Shown: positions 1 to 7,862, counted from the stretch's first letter. The stretch is DNA of 17,334 bases from Gammaproteobacteria bacterium (GCA_003514305.1 DORE01000258.1:1-17334); one strand, 5' to 3'. Program-made: numbers and translations. The notes: a model not told the origin generated them from the letters alone.

Positions 1-360
1 TAGCCCTTGTGTTTTTTGTTCAATCAAATAAACCAGAATAAAGCCGATCAGCGAAATAGCCAACCCTGCTGATAGGTATGTTTCCCCAAGCAAGATAGCC
101 AACCAAGCAGTCAGGGCAAACACGTTGCTCAAAATCAGTAGCATACGACTGACATCAGACTCCTCTAGCTCATTTGCCTTACCCCATAAAGCCCCGCTCA
201 GAAAACTCAGGATAATCGAGCTGTAGCTAAGGAACACGAAAGACGCTGACCATCCCCATAGAGAAACATTGGCATAAGCAGCCCATGCAGCAGAAAAAAA
301 AGGCACTAAGCCGGCATAGCCCAATGACTTGGTGACAAGCGGATGTTTCATGCACTTCAT
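1..360 (-). CDS. DUF3429-type membrane protein, 3' part cut off by the window edge
   Basis: Reading the minus strand from the ATG at 360 gives 120 codons, open to the left edge, so the C-terminus is missing. The product is hydrophobic, with about four probable membrane helices. An early LGYAGLVPFF stretch and an ILSFLSGALWG stretch resemble the DUF3429 family of small inner-membrane proteins (about 150 residues as I recall), whose function is unknown. A second in-frame ATG lies at 351. Neither start has a good ribosome-binding site. A short open frame with a strong one ends five bases upstream, so translational coupling is possible. The family call is from memory of its pattern, and no role is proposed. 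Confidence 0.72.
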   Translation of the reverse strand, partial: MKCMKHPLVTKSLGYAGLVPFFSAAWAAYANVSLWGWSASFVFLSYSSIILSFLSGALWGKANELEESDVSRMLLILSNVFALTAWLAILLGETYLSAGLAISLIGFILVYLIEQKTQGL

Positions 361-365
361 AACAA

Positions 366-443
366 TCACTTATTACGCAGAAAAATCACTAGCAGTTTCT
401 CAGTTAGGCCTGAATAAGTGACTGCAGTGTAACGATAAGCCAT
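366..443 (-). CDS. possible 25-residue small protein or leader peptide upstream of the DUF3429 gene
   Basis: An ATG at 443-441 opens a 25-codon frame ending in TGA at 368-366, five bases before the DUF3429 start. GGAGGG (minus strand, 456-451) sits seven bases before the ATG, which is close to an ideal Shine-Dalgarno sequence. The downstream gene has none of that quality. The peptide starts MAYRYTAVTY and ends LLVIFLRNK, with a short hydrophobic stretch near the end. The same frame extends upstream to a GTG at 557, but the ribosome-binding site favours the ATG. It could be a leader that couples translation, a small membrane peptide, or chance. I recognise no homologue. Confidence 0.33.
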   Translation of the reverse strand: MAYRYTAVTYSGLTEKLLVIFLRNK

Positions 444-769
444 GCCGCAACCCTCCAATATTCTATACTGATGCTTACGTCTGACGCCCGGTGGCCAACT
501 GAATCTTGAGCACCAACAGTTTAGCGATAGTGATACGCCGGCGTTAGATGTTGTCACCGAATTGAAGCAGGAGGCAAATCACGTCTGATTTAAATTGAGG
601 AAAGTCTGCGTGTTCTTCGCGACAACAAAGCAGTTCGCTCAATCCCCTCAGCGGCAAGGTAAGGAGATACTGTATCGAACCTCATATGACATTGCGGATA
701 ATGGCTCTCCAAAGGTATTCGTCTCTGCTTTGTGCAAACATATGGAACAGAGGGTTCCGAACAATCGCA

Positions 770-787
770 ACCCGATAAATATCGGGT
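770..787. repeat. 7-base perfect inverted repeat
   Basis: ACCCGAT at 770-776 is followed by AAAT and then ATCGGGT at 781-787. No T-run follows on either strand, so it does not look like a terminator. It could be an operator half-site pair or chance within the gene-poor stretch. Confidence 0.5.
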
Positions 788-1025
788 AAGCAAGCAAATT
801 CAGCCTCTTACCCCTCCGGTCGCAATACACAAACAGTCCGCTGATGAAAATGGTTTTCTGCTGCCCCTCGCTCAAATTGATGGACGATTTATGGCAGGCA
901 ATTCGTCAAGAACGGCCGATGAAACAAAATGCGTCGTCCTCCACCGGGCAAATTTTTATCTGGACACCATTGAGTGACTGTAAACTGTCGCTGCTCAGCC
1001 GGGGCGGATAGGCCTTGTTGAGCAA

Positions 1026-1047
1026 AAACTGGCCGGCTGCCCAGTTT
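1026..1047 (-). terminator. inverted repeat resembling a minus-strand terminator
   Basis: AAACTGG (1026-1032) pairs with CCAGTTT (1041-1047) across an 8-base, GC-rich loop. Read on the minus strand, the closing CCAG runs into five T residues, the arrangement of an intrinsic terminator. No minus-strand gene is visible upstream of it, so it could instead block antisense transcription from the 1221 promoter region, or be an operator. The pairing is seen directly. The function is inferred. Confidence 0.35.
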
Positions 1048-1081
1048 CCCTCGAGAAACTTCGGCAATTTTCAGGAATGGC

Positions 1082-1103
1082 TGAAATAAGATCCATTATT
1101 TCA
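1082..1103. repeat. 8-base perfect inverted repeat, possible operator
   Basis: TGAAATAA (1082-1089) and TTATTTCA (1096-1103) are exact reverse complements separated by GATCCA. The spacing and AT-rich arms suit a dimeric repressor site such as those of TetR-like proteins. It lies about 120 bases before the 1221 start codon. No regulator gene is present in the window to pair with it. Confidence 0.45.
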
Positions 1104-1104
1104 A

Positions 1105-1119
1105 TGGTTTAGAAAACCA
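1105..1119. repeat. 6-base perfect inverted repeat, one base after the previous one
   Basis: TGGTTT (1105-1110) and AAACCA (1114-1119) are exact reverse complements around AGA. It begins one base after the preceding repeat ends, so the two together make a composite element of about 38 bases. It may be a second regulator site. The symmetry is certain and the role is not. Confidence 0.4.
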
Positions 1120-1144
1120 AAAGAGCCAGTTTCAGTTTCTCCCG

Positions 1145-1162
1145 AAGTAGACAAATCTACTT
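1145..1162. promoter_or_regulatory. 7-base perfect inverted repeat near the 1221 start, possible operator
   Basis: AAGTAGA (1145-1151) and TCTACTT (1156-1162) are exact reverse complements with a CAAA loop. The right arm overlaps a TTGTTA hexamer (1161-1166) that could act as a weak -35 element for the 1221 gene. A protein bound here would cover the likely promoter. This is inference from position and symmetry. Confidence 0.4.
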
Positions 1163-1220
1163 GTTAGGATTACGCTAAGGATAATTCTAATAAAAAGCCT
1201 CCAATAACAAAGGTATTGCC

Positions 1221-2570
1221 ATGAAGTTCTCTGCTTTTTCACTGTGCTCCCTTATTGCTCTGGGCCTTGCCGCAACGGCTGCGGCCCAAGATGCACCAAC
1301 CTTCTATCAGGATGCCTTGCCAATCTTCATGAACAACTGTGCAGCCTGCCATCAGGACAATCCTCCTGACGTAGGAGGCATTAGTGCACCGATGTCCCTC
1401 ATGGATTACGAACAAGCGAAGATATGGGCACCGCTGATCAAAAATGCAGTAGCAACAGGCTATATGCCACCTTGGGGCGCCCATGAACGTCATCGCGGAG
1501 AATTCAAAGGTGAGCGCTACATGGACAAAGCAGACAGAGATCTGCTGATCGCCTGGGCAAATAGTGGCGCGCTGGAGGGCGATCCGGAGGCAGCAAACGA
1601 CGCGCTAAGTTCGACTAGCGTTGGCACAGCCATCCCCGAATCAGGCTGGTGGATCGGTGAGCCGGACCTCGTTGTCGGCTTCGAAAAGTCAGTATACGTT
1701 GGCGATGAGATAGAAGACTGGCAGCCAACAGTGCAGATGCCAGTCCCTGAGGGCGCCCACGAAAATCCGAAGTGGATTTCAATGGCTGAATTAGATCCCG
1801 GTGGCCCTTGGGTGCACCATATCGTCTCCAGTCATATGGGCGTCGGAGTCCCTGGCCGCGGACCGTTTACCTACCCAGAGGGGTGGGGCGTCCTGTTACC
1901 AGAAGACCCTTTCATTACCGTTAACATGCACTATCACAAGGATACTGGTGGAGGCACTGGAGTAATTGATGATACCCGAGCGGGTTTTAAGTTTTATGAA
2001 GACGGAGATGTCATTGACTATGTTGTAGAGACCAACCTCCTCCCTCATCGGGGTTGGACTATCCCCGCTGGCGACCCGAACTACGAAGTTACCAATACCC
2101 ATGATGTTGAAGACGATATTTTCCTGCTCTCCATGGGGCCCCATATGCACTATCGCGGTAAGGCGATGCGCTATGAACTCGAATACCCGGATGGTGAACG
2201 TGAAGTGCTGCTATGGGTTCCCAAGTATGACTTTAACTGGCAGTTTCTCTACGAGTACGAGACGCCAAAGTTCATCCCGGCGGGCTCGACGCTGCACATG
2301 AGCTGGTGGTTTGACAACTCAGAGGGCAATCGCTGGAATCCAGACCCCGAGCAAGATGTGATCTATGGCCCGGAAACAACGGATGAAATGGCTAACGCTC
2401 GAATCTATTATGCTCCGACCACGCCCCGCGGCATCGTAGTCGGCCGTGACTTGCCTCCAGATGTTCTGAAACGAGCTCAAGAGGAAGAACAGCGCCGACG
2501 AGAGAGTGCGAGCCTACTTGTACAAAACGAGGATGATTTTTCTTGGCTAGAACAAGACAACCAGGACTAA
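1221..2570 (+). CDS. periplasmic cytochrome c / type II copper monooxygenase-like protein
   Basis: The 449-residue product begins with a signal peptide (residues 1-22, ending AAA before Q23). A c-type haem site, CAACH at 40-44, follows, with a likely axial Met82 in MPPW. The rest resembles the copper type II, ascorbate-dependent monooxygenase fold of peptidylglycine and dopamine beta-monooxygenases. Candidate copper ligands are His199/His200, His205, His237/His239 and His308/His310, in the motifs VHHIVSSH, MHYH and GPHMHYRG. A DNSEGNRWNPDP stretch (365-376) closes the domain, and Met360 is a possible axial ligand. The C-terminal 35 residues are charged and probably extended. An AAGG-like ribosome-binding site precedes the ATG. 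The haem domain probably delivers electrons to copper in the periplasm. The family is well supported. The substrate is unknown, and benzylic hydroxylation of a phenolic is only a guess from its neighbours. Confidence 0.8.
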   Translation: MKFSAFSLCSLIALGLAATAAAQDAPTFYQDALPIFMNNCAACHQDNPPDVGGISAPMSLMDYEQAKIWAPLIKNAVATGYMPPWGAHERHRGEFKGERYMDKADRDLLIAWANSGALEGDPEAANDALSSTSVGTAIPESGWWIGEPDLVVGFEKSVYVGDEIEDWQPTVQMPVPEGAHENPKWISMAELDPGGPWVHHIVSSHMGVGVPGRGPFTYPEGWGVLLPEDPFITVNMHYHKDTGGGTGVIDDTRAGFKFYEDGDVIDYVVETNLLPHRGWTIPAGDPNYEVTNTHDVEDDIFLLSMGPHMHYRGKAMRYELEYPDGEREVLLWVPKYDFNWQFLYEYETPKFIPAGSTLHMSWWFDNSEGNRWNPDPEQDVIYGPETTDEMANARIYYAPTTPRGIVVGRDLPPDVLKRAQEEEQRRRESASLLVQNEDDFSWLEQDNQD

Positions 2571-2585
2571 GAAATTTTCGAAAGA

Positions 2586-2612
2586 GGATGTAGCTCACGC
2601 GACAGCCTTTTT
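2586..2612 (+). terminator. weak possible terminator after the copper/haem gene
   Basis: GGATGT (2586-2591) can pair with ACAGCC (2602-2607), with one mismatch, and is followed by five T residues. It begins 16 bases after the stop at 2570. If it works, the copper/haem gene is transcribed separately from the sulfatase operon. The stem is short and imperfect. Confidence 0.27.
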
Positions 2613-2835
2613 CTCTTCTGAAACAGTCATGCGACCTCAGCAGCGCGACTCCATTTTCCGTCAACACGGGCTTCCTGTTTCATGGGCGTCAGCTGGCTAA
2701 AAATTGGCGTGCAGCAAACTGAGATGAGCAGGTCAGTAAGTAAACGTAAGCGAGCTGTTGCTGCAAGACCGAGCAGCCGGCGCTGATGTCACAATCAATT
2801 TGTACTTCATTGATATTCCAATTGGAAATAAGCCA

Positions 2836-4539
2836 TTGATCAGAACTCTCTCAGTATCTGTTGTCTTCAAACTGCTCACATTCTTACTGAGTTTTTTACT
2901 AGTGGCGTGTAGCGACAGTCATCAGAAACTTCGCGTAAACACCAGCCGACCCAACATACTCTTGATCTTGGCAGATGATCTTGGCTTCAGCGACCTGGGT
3001 GTTTATGGTAGTGAAATTCCCACACCCAATATCGATTCGCTAGCTGAATCAGGCACTTTGCTCACGAATTTTTATGCTAACGCGACCTGCGCACCCTCAC
3101 GTTCAATGCTTTTATCAGGCATGGACAGTCACTCTGTGGGATACGGAATAAACCCCTCTGCGGCTCGACGTTTGCCAATGCTAGCAGGGCAGCCCGGGTA
3201 TAGCGGAAACTGGCCCGCACCCATCACTTCTTTTGTGAATCAATTTTCCAACTCCAACTACTACACGTTCATGGCCGGCAAATGGCATCAAGGGAGCGGG
3301 CCGAAGGCAAGCCCGCTTGCGCGTGGTTTCCAAAAGGCATTTTATTTGCTCGAAGGCGGTGCCAGCCACTTTTCTGATGCTGCCGGCCAAACTTCCGCCG
3401 CGCCACTTGCCACCTATTTTGAAAATGACCAGCCGATTAGCGCCCTGCCCTCCGAGTTCTACTCCTCGCGGTTCTACGTCAGCAAAATCATCGATTACCT
3501 CGAACAGCAAAAGCCAGATGATGACCGACCTTTTTTTGGCTATCTCGCCTTCACTGCGCCCCACTGGCCGCTCCAGGTCCCCGACGATTGGCTGAACCGC
3601 TTTGCAGGACAGTATGACGAAGGCTGGGAAGCCACCCGTAGCAGGAGAATTGAAGCAGCGAAACAAAAAGGCTTGATACCATTTAATACAATCATTCCAC
3701 CCTTTCCTCAGGCTTTAGGAAGGTGGTCAGAACTTGATCTCGAACAGCAAGCCAGAGAAGCGCGTCGAATGGAATTGTATGCCTCCATGATTGCCTACAT
3801 GGATCAGCAGGTCGGCCGGCTGATTGAACATTTAAAGGCTTCCAATCAGTATAAAAATACCCTTATCGTATTCCTCTCTGATAATGGACCGGAAGGAAAC
3901 GATATTGAGCTTGGTCTGGCTGATAACCAAGATTGGTTACCGGCACGCTTTAACCAGTCTTTAGCCAATATGGGCCGGAGCAATTCCTATGTCACCTTCA
4001 GCAGAGGCTGGGCCCATGTGAGCGCGGGCGCGCTGAGCCAGTATAAGAGCTTCTTGGGCGAAGGAGGAGTCCGCGTGCCGGCAATCTTTAGCTATCCTGA
4101 CCATATTGAAAGTAGCAGACAATTTCGATCGCTGATGTCCATGATGGACATCGCTCCCACTCTCATGGACTTCGGTAAGGTGACAGCCAACCAGCAATTC
4201 ATCATGCAGGGTCAATCCGCAACGAGACAGTTACTGAACGAGGCAGACGTGCCCGTGCGCCCTCATTTGGCAATGGAAACTTATGGCAATAAGGCCGTTT
4301 GGAAGGAGAGTTTAAAGCTCTTGTGGGATTGGCAAGACCGGGGCTGGAACCTTTATGACCTTGCCACCGACCCGGGTGAAACCGCTGAACTAGGCGATCA
4401 GTATCCGAATGAGAAAGCAGAGATGATCGAGATTTTTGACAAGTTCGCTGCCGCGAATGGAGTCGTGGTCCTTCAAGACGAAGTCGGCTACGCACGATAT
4501 GCTGACCAAATTGATTCCTACAGTGCTGCCCGTCGGTAA
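2836..4539 (+). CDS. lipoprotein sulfatase, type I (formylglycine, S1 family)
   Basis: I start at the TTG at 2836, preceded by GGAAATAAG. This gives 567 residues with a clean lipoprotein signal: n-region MIRT, a hydrophobic core, and LVAC with the lipidated Cys25. The TTG at 2758 would add 26 residues that disrupt the signal. Sulfatase hallmarks in order are a metal-binding Asp pair (ADDLG, D47-D48), the formylglycine motif CAPSR at 85-89, AGKWHQG (K149, H151), APHWPL (H243), SDNG (D349-N350) and GEGGVRVP. Cys85 would be oxidised to formylglycine by a separate maturase. Ser after Cys25 favours the outer membrane. The sequence resembles arylsulfatases of the S1_4 kind. It ends 42 bases before the hpaE-like gene, which suggests cotranscription and possibly a role in removing sulfate from a phenolic substrate. 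The substrate is inferred. Confidence 0.88.
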   Translation: MIRTLSVSVVFKLLTFLLSFLLVACSDSHQKLRVNTSRPNILLILADDLGFSDLGVYGSEIPTPNIDSLAESGTLLTNFYANATCAPSRSMLLSGMDSHSVGYGINPSAARRLPMLAGQPGYSGNWPAPITSFVNQFSNSNYYTFMAGKWHQGSGPKASPLARGFQKAFYLLEGGASHFSDAAGQTSAAPLATYFENDQPISALPSEFYSSRFYVSKIIDYLEQQKPDDDRPFFGYLAFTAPHWPLQVPDDWLNRFAGQYDEGWEATRSRRIEAAKQKGLIPFNTIIPPFPQALGRWSELDLEQQAREARRMELYASMIAYMDQQVGRLIEHLKASNQYKNTLIVFLSDNGPEGNDIELGLADNQDWLPARFNQSLANMGRSNSYVTFSRGWAHVSAGALSQYKSFLGEGGVRVPAIFSYPDHIESSRQFRSLMSMMDIAPTLMDFGKVTANQQFIMQGQSATRQLLNEADVPVRPHLAMETYGNKAVWKESLKLLWDWQDRGWNLYDLATDPGETAELGDQYPNEKAEMIEIFDKFAAANGVVVLQDEVGYARYADQIDSYSAARR

Positions 4540-4581
4540 AGGCTTATCGCAATGTTGCGCAAGACAGAAGAGTAAGCAAAC

Positions 4582-6045
4582 ATGCTAGAGGTAAAAGGGC
4601 ACCCTGTCCCACAAAGCCACTATATCAATGGTAATTGGATTGAGGGGCATGACAGCTATTCTGTATTTTCACCAATAGATGGCGCGGTACTTGGCGAAAT
4701 GCCCGCTGGCACAAAGTCGAACGTCCAGGCGGCAGTTACGAGCGCAGCATCTGCTTTTCCCGCTTGGGCAGCTTTAGGTGCCGAAGGCAGACTGCCAATT
4801 CTGAAACGCTTTGCTGAGGAAATTGGCCAGCGTGCCGATGCCTTGTGCGAAGTCGAATCTGCCGATGCAGGCATCCTTCTATCACGACTACAGCACGGCA
4901 TTATCCCCCGCTCGATGCTCAACATTACCTGGTTTGCAGAAGCCGCGATTACTCTGCAAGATCAGATCATCGAGACTCCGCAAGCAAAACATTTCGTGCG
5001 GCACGATCCTGCCGGAGTCTGCGCGATTATTACGCCCTGGAACGCCCCGCTGATGTTGACCACCTGGAAAATGGGGCCTGCCCTGGCCTCAGGTAACACC
5101 TGCATTATCAAACCACCGGAATGGGCACCCCTCTCCAGCGCGCTGTTAATGGAGGCTGCTGATGCAGCAGGGTTGCCACCAGGTGTACTCAATATGGTAC
5201 ATGGTGAAGGCCGCCCAACCGGGTCATATCTGATTTCAGACCCACAGCTTGCCAGAATTTCATTCACAGGATCTGTGTCGACAGCCCGAGAGATCGCAGT
5301 CGAGGCCGCGCGAAATTTGGTACCGTGCAGTCTCGAGTTGGGAGGCAAGTCTCCGTTTATTGTTCTCGAGGATGCCGACCTCGATCTTGCAGCACGAACT
5401 GGCGCCCTGATGTATCGGAACGCGACTCAAGTTTGCCTTGCTGGCACGCGCTTTCTGGTTCATGAAAAAATCCGCAGTGAATTCGGTGAAAGAATGGCCA
5501 AGTACGTTGCCTCTCTCAAGGTCGGTAATCCCCAACTCCCTGACACTGAGGTAGGCCCGTTGATCCATCCTCGCCAATTGGCAAAAGTCGAGGCCTTTAC
5601 TCAGCGCGCTATCGAGGCAGGAGCCGAAGTGCTTTGGGGCGGCGAGCGTCATGAAGCAGGAGATCTGTATTTTCAGCCAACAATGCTCAGTAATGTCAGC
5701 CAGGATGCTGAAATTGTTCAGGAGGAAGTCTTTGGTCCCGTATTGGTGATGCAAACATTCGCTTCAAATGAGGAAGCCATCGCGCTGGCAAATGACACTG
5801 TCTACGGTCTTGGTGGTGTCTGCTTTGGCGAAGAAACCCACGCACAAGCGCTTTCGAATCAGATAAACACGGGTTTCATCTGGATCAACTCATTCGGCAT
5901 TCGTGACCTCGCAGCGCCGTTCGGCGGCTGCAAGCATTCGGGTATTGGTCGTGAAGGAGGCAAATGGAGTTTTGAATTCTTCTGCGATGTTAAAGACGTG
6001 ATTGTCCCGAAAAGAACTTTTGTGCCGAGCTTTGCCCAACGCTAG
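4582..6045 (+). CDS. hpaE: HpaE-like 5-carboxymethyl-2-hydroxymuconate semialdehyde dehydrogenase
   Basis: This 487-residue NAD(P)-dependent aldehyde dehydrogenase has the full catalytic set: N154 (PWNAP), K177 (IIKPPE), E252 (LELGGKSP) and nucleophile C285 (TQVCLAGTR). It follows E. coli HpaE, as I recall it, better than generic dehydrogenases, especially in the ESADAG...IPRSMLN segment (92-114) and the IRDLAAPFGG...GREGG...FEFF segment near the C-terminus. HpaE oxidises the ring-cleavage semialdehyde of homoprotocatechuate to 5-carboxymethyl-2-hydroxymuconate in the cytoplasm. AGAAGAG upstream of the ATG is an acceptable ribosome-binding site. It is followed after 11 bases by the HpaD-like gene. 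A related dehydrogenase acting on another muconate semialdehyde remains possible. Confidence 0.85.
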   Translation: MLEVKGHPVPQSHYINGNWIEGHDSYSVFSPIDGAVLGEMPAGTKSNVQAAVTSAASAFPAWAALGAEGRLPILKRFAEEIGQRADALCEVESADAGILLSRLQHGIIPRSMLNITWFAEAAITLQDQIIETPQAKHFVRHDPAGVCAIITPWNAPLMLTTWKMGPALASGNTCIIKPPEWAPLSSALLMEAADAAGLPPGVLNMVHGEGRPTGSYLISDPQLARISFTGSVSTAREIAVEAARNLVPCSLELGGKSPFIVLEDADLDLAARTGALMYRNATQVCLAGTRFLVHEKIRSEFGERMAKYVASLKVGNPQLPDTEVGPLIHPRQLAKVEAFTQRAIEAGAEVLWGGERHEAGDLYFQPTMLSNVSQDAEIVQEEVFGPVLVMQTFASNEEAIALANDTVYGLGGVCFGEETHAQALSNQINTGFIWINSFGIRDLAAPFGGCKHSGIGREGGKWSFEFFCDVKDVIVPKRTFVPSFAQR

Positions 6046-6056
6046 GAGTATCAATC

Positions 6057-6941
6057 TTGTCGCAAGGAAAAATTGTTGGAGCCGCAATTGTTTCTCATCA
6101 TCCCGGCTTGTTTCAAACGGAGGAGTTCCGCATCGAGGCCGGCGATGGCAGAGATTCGGACCTGGTTCCAGGATTTCTGCGATTGAGGGAAAGAATCGAA
6201 GCAAGTGGCGCCGAAACCATAGTTCTCTTTGATACCCATTGGTTTACCACAGGCTGTCATCTTGTGGATGCGGGGTCTCACTACGAAGGAGTTTTCATTT
6301 CTGATGAGATGCCCTGGTATCTCCATGGCCAGAATTATAGTTATGACGGCGATCGAACACTTGCACAAATCTGTGCCGAAGTCGCTTCAGAGCGTGCAGT
6401 TGTCGCCCGAGCGATTAATGAGCCGACTTTGCCGCGCCACTACGCAACCATCAACGTGGTTAATGCGATAATTCGCGGAGAGCGGGTTATGTCAGTGGGC
6501 TCGTGCCAGACGGCCGCGACTGAAGATTACCTCGAAATGGGGGCAGTTATCGGCGAAGCCATCAGGCGCAGTGGTCGGAAGGTCACGTTACTCGCATCAG
6601 GCGCCCTGAGTCACAAATTCCGAAACATAAATGCGGTGCCCCCTCATCCCAGAATCTATCATCCGGATAATGTCTCATCCGATTTCAACCGGGAAAGTGA
6701 TTACCGCGCAATCACCTTGCTTACACAAGGCCGGCACAAGGAGATTCTAGATCGCTTTGACCAGGAATATCGACGGCTACCTTGGGAGGCCTGGGGTGCG
6801 CACTATCTTCAGATGATCGGCGCTCTAGGCGGCTCTGAATGCACCGCAAGAGGAATTGCCCTATCAGAATATGAGAATGCTCATGGTACCGGTAACATTC
6901 ATATCTGGTTTGACGTATTACAGCAAACCCCCTTGAACTAG
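6057..6941 (+). CDS. hpaD: HpaD-like extradiol dioxygenase (LigB, class III)
   Basis: The start is a TTG, with GGAG nine bases upstream, only 11 bases after the hpaE stop. The 294-residue product carries three conserved blocks shared with E. coli HpaD: VSHHPGL (His14/His15), VLFDTHWF (His61) and LLASGALSHKF (His186). The first two His positions are the likely ferrous iron ligands, and His186 a catalytic or second-shell base. The enzyme would cleave 3,4-dihydroxyphenylacetate at the 2,3 bond using Fe(II) and O2, giving 5-carboxymethyl-2-hydroxymuconate semialdehyde. Between blocks the sequence diverges from the enteric enzyme, for example a PRHYATINVV segment at 126-135, so a different catechol substrate is possible. 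The family is clear and the exact substrate comes mainly from context. Confidence 0.82.
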   Translation: MSQGKIVGAAIVSHHPGLFQTEEFRIEAGDGRDSDLVPGFLRLRERIEASGAETIVLFDTHWFTTGCHLVDAGSHYEGVFISDEMPWYLHGQNYSYDGDRTLAQICAEVASERAVVARAINEPTLPRHYATINVVNAIIRGERVMSVGSCQTAATEDYLEMGAVIGEAIRRSGRKVTLLASGALSHKFRNINAVPPHPRIYHPDNVSSDFNRESDYRAITLLTQGRHKEILDRFDQEYRRLPWEAWGAHYLQMIGALGGSECTARGIALSEYENAHGTGNIHIWFDVLQQTPLN

Positions 6942-6950
6942 GAGTAATCG

Positions 6951-7862
6951 ATGTCGGTATTGGACGGCCCACGCTTGGAAAAGCGCCTGATTAAATTGCA
7001 AGATACAGTCGTCTGGGCGACAGCTTTAAATTCAGACACTCTGCAGCTGGAAGATGGCACAGAAATACAAACCGAAGAGGTGGTTCATCTGGCGCCCTGC
7101 CAGCCAACTAAGATTATCTGCCCACATTTAACCTATCAATCACGGGGAATCGAATCCCGCAACAAACCACAACCTACGCTTGAGCCCACTTACTTTATGA
7201 AACCAATAACTGCTCTGAATCACCATAAAGGTGAAATTTTTAAGCCGGAAGACTGCAGGTATCTCAACTACGAGGGCGAGTTCGCAACGATCGTTGGCAA
7301 GGAAGCCAGAGACATTACACCTGAGGAAGCCTGGGACCATATTGCCGGCTTCGCCCCTGCACTAGATATGGGCATACATGACTTTCGCGATACGGATTCG
7401 GGCTCTATGCTCCGAGTCAAAGGAAGCGACGGTATGTGCCCAATCGGTCCGGGTATCGTCTCCGGAGTGGATCCGAGAGAGCAGACGCTTAGGACTTATC
7501 GTAATGGTAAATTAGTGCAAGAAGCCAGTATCGGAGAGGAATTGATCTGGGGTCCAGATTATATGATTGCGGACCTTGCCCGCCACATCACCTTGATGCC
7601 TGGAGATATTGTGCTAACAGGAACCCCTTGCCATTCGCGCTCGCTGGACGTCGGAGACACCATCGAAGTTGAAGTTACGGGAATGGGAAAACTTTGCTGC
7701 ACCGTTGCCAACCGGCCAGGTCCAAGGGCAAGAGTGGGACACCAACCAACCAACAGCGACGAAGTCAGACGTGTGGCTCTTGGTAACGACGAAAGAGTGC
7801 CCGAACATTTCAAAGACAATTACCGGGATGCGAGCAGATCACTTCAAGAGAAGCAGCAATGA
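6951..7862 (+). CDS. hpaG: HpaG-like FAH-family isomerase/decarboxylase, single domain
   Basis: ATG at 6951 with GGAG eight bases upstream. The 303-residue product has one fumarylacetoacetate-hydrolase fold: metal ligands E108, E110 (YEGEFA) and D139 (ALDMG), the K157 motif VKGSDGMCPIGP, and a closing TGTPCHSRSLDVGDTIEVEV segment. In the homoprotocatechuate pathway such enzymes decarboxylate 5-oxopent-3-ene-1,2,5-tricarboxylate and isomerise the product. E. coli HpaG is a fusion of two such domains (about 430 residues). Here there is one, plus an N-terminal 70-residue segment and a polar C-terminal tail of about 45 residues. It overlaps the next gene by four bases (ATGA), indicating coupled translation. 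Which half-reaction it performs cannot be told. Confidence 0.78.
   Translation: MSVLDGPRLEKRLIKLQDTVVWATALNSDTLQLEDGTEIQTEEVVHLAPCQPTKIICPHLTYQSRGIESRNKPQPTLEPTYFMKPITALNHHKGEIFKPEDCRYLNYEGEFATIVGKEARDITPEEAWDHIAGFAPALDMGIHDFRDTDSGSMLRVKGSDGMCPIGPGIVSGVDPREQTLRTYRNGKLVQEASIGEELIWGPDYMIADLARHITLMPGDIVLTGTPCHSRSLDVGDTIEVEVTGMGKLCCTVANRPGPRARVGHQPTNSDEVRRVALGNDERVPEHFKDNYRDASRSLQEKQQ

Larger units (their letters stand above)
444..1220. other. long stretch without a convincing gene
   Basis: Open frames here are short, overlap on both strands and lack ribosome-binding sites, so I call none of them. One plus-frame piece (472-588, stop TGA at 586) looks somewhat protein-like at its end (ALDVVTELKQEANHV) but has no start and may be a gene remnant. 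A further plus frame at 732-977 has plausible composition but no initiation signal. A perfect 7-base inverted repeat lies at 770-787. The last 200 bases hold the four inverted repeats listed separately and presumably the promoter of the gene at 1221. A weak -35-like TTGTTA lies at 1161, with an AT-rich stretch at 1181-1195, but no well-spaced promoter could be assigned. Confidence 0.5.

Noticed and set aside
595..977. Overlapping short frames on both strands (595-789 plus, 732-977 plus, 648-875 minus)
   Set aside because: They overlap one another, have no ribosome-binding sites and match no family I recognise.
2625..2699. 23-codon plus frame between the copper/haem gene and the sulfatase
   Set aside because: It has no ribosome-binding site and no protein-like pattern.
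2758..2835. TTG at 2758 as the sulfatase start
   Set aside because: It places 26 polar residues before a lipoprotein signal. The TTG at 2836 gives a proper signal length and has a ribosome-binding-like GGAAATAAG.
3181..3666. 161-codon minus-strand frame inside the sulfatase
   Set aside because: It lies wholly within a gene with intact sulfatase motifs and is a shadow frame.
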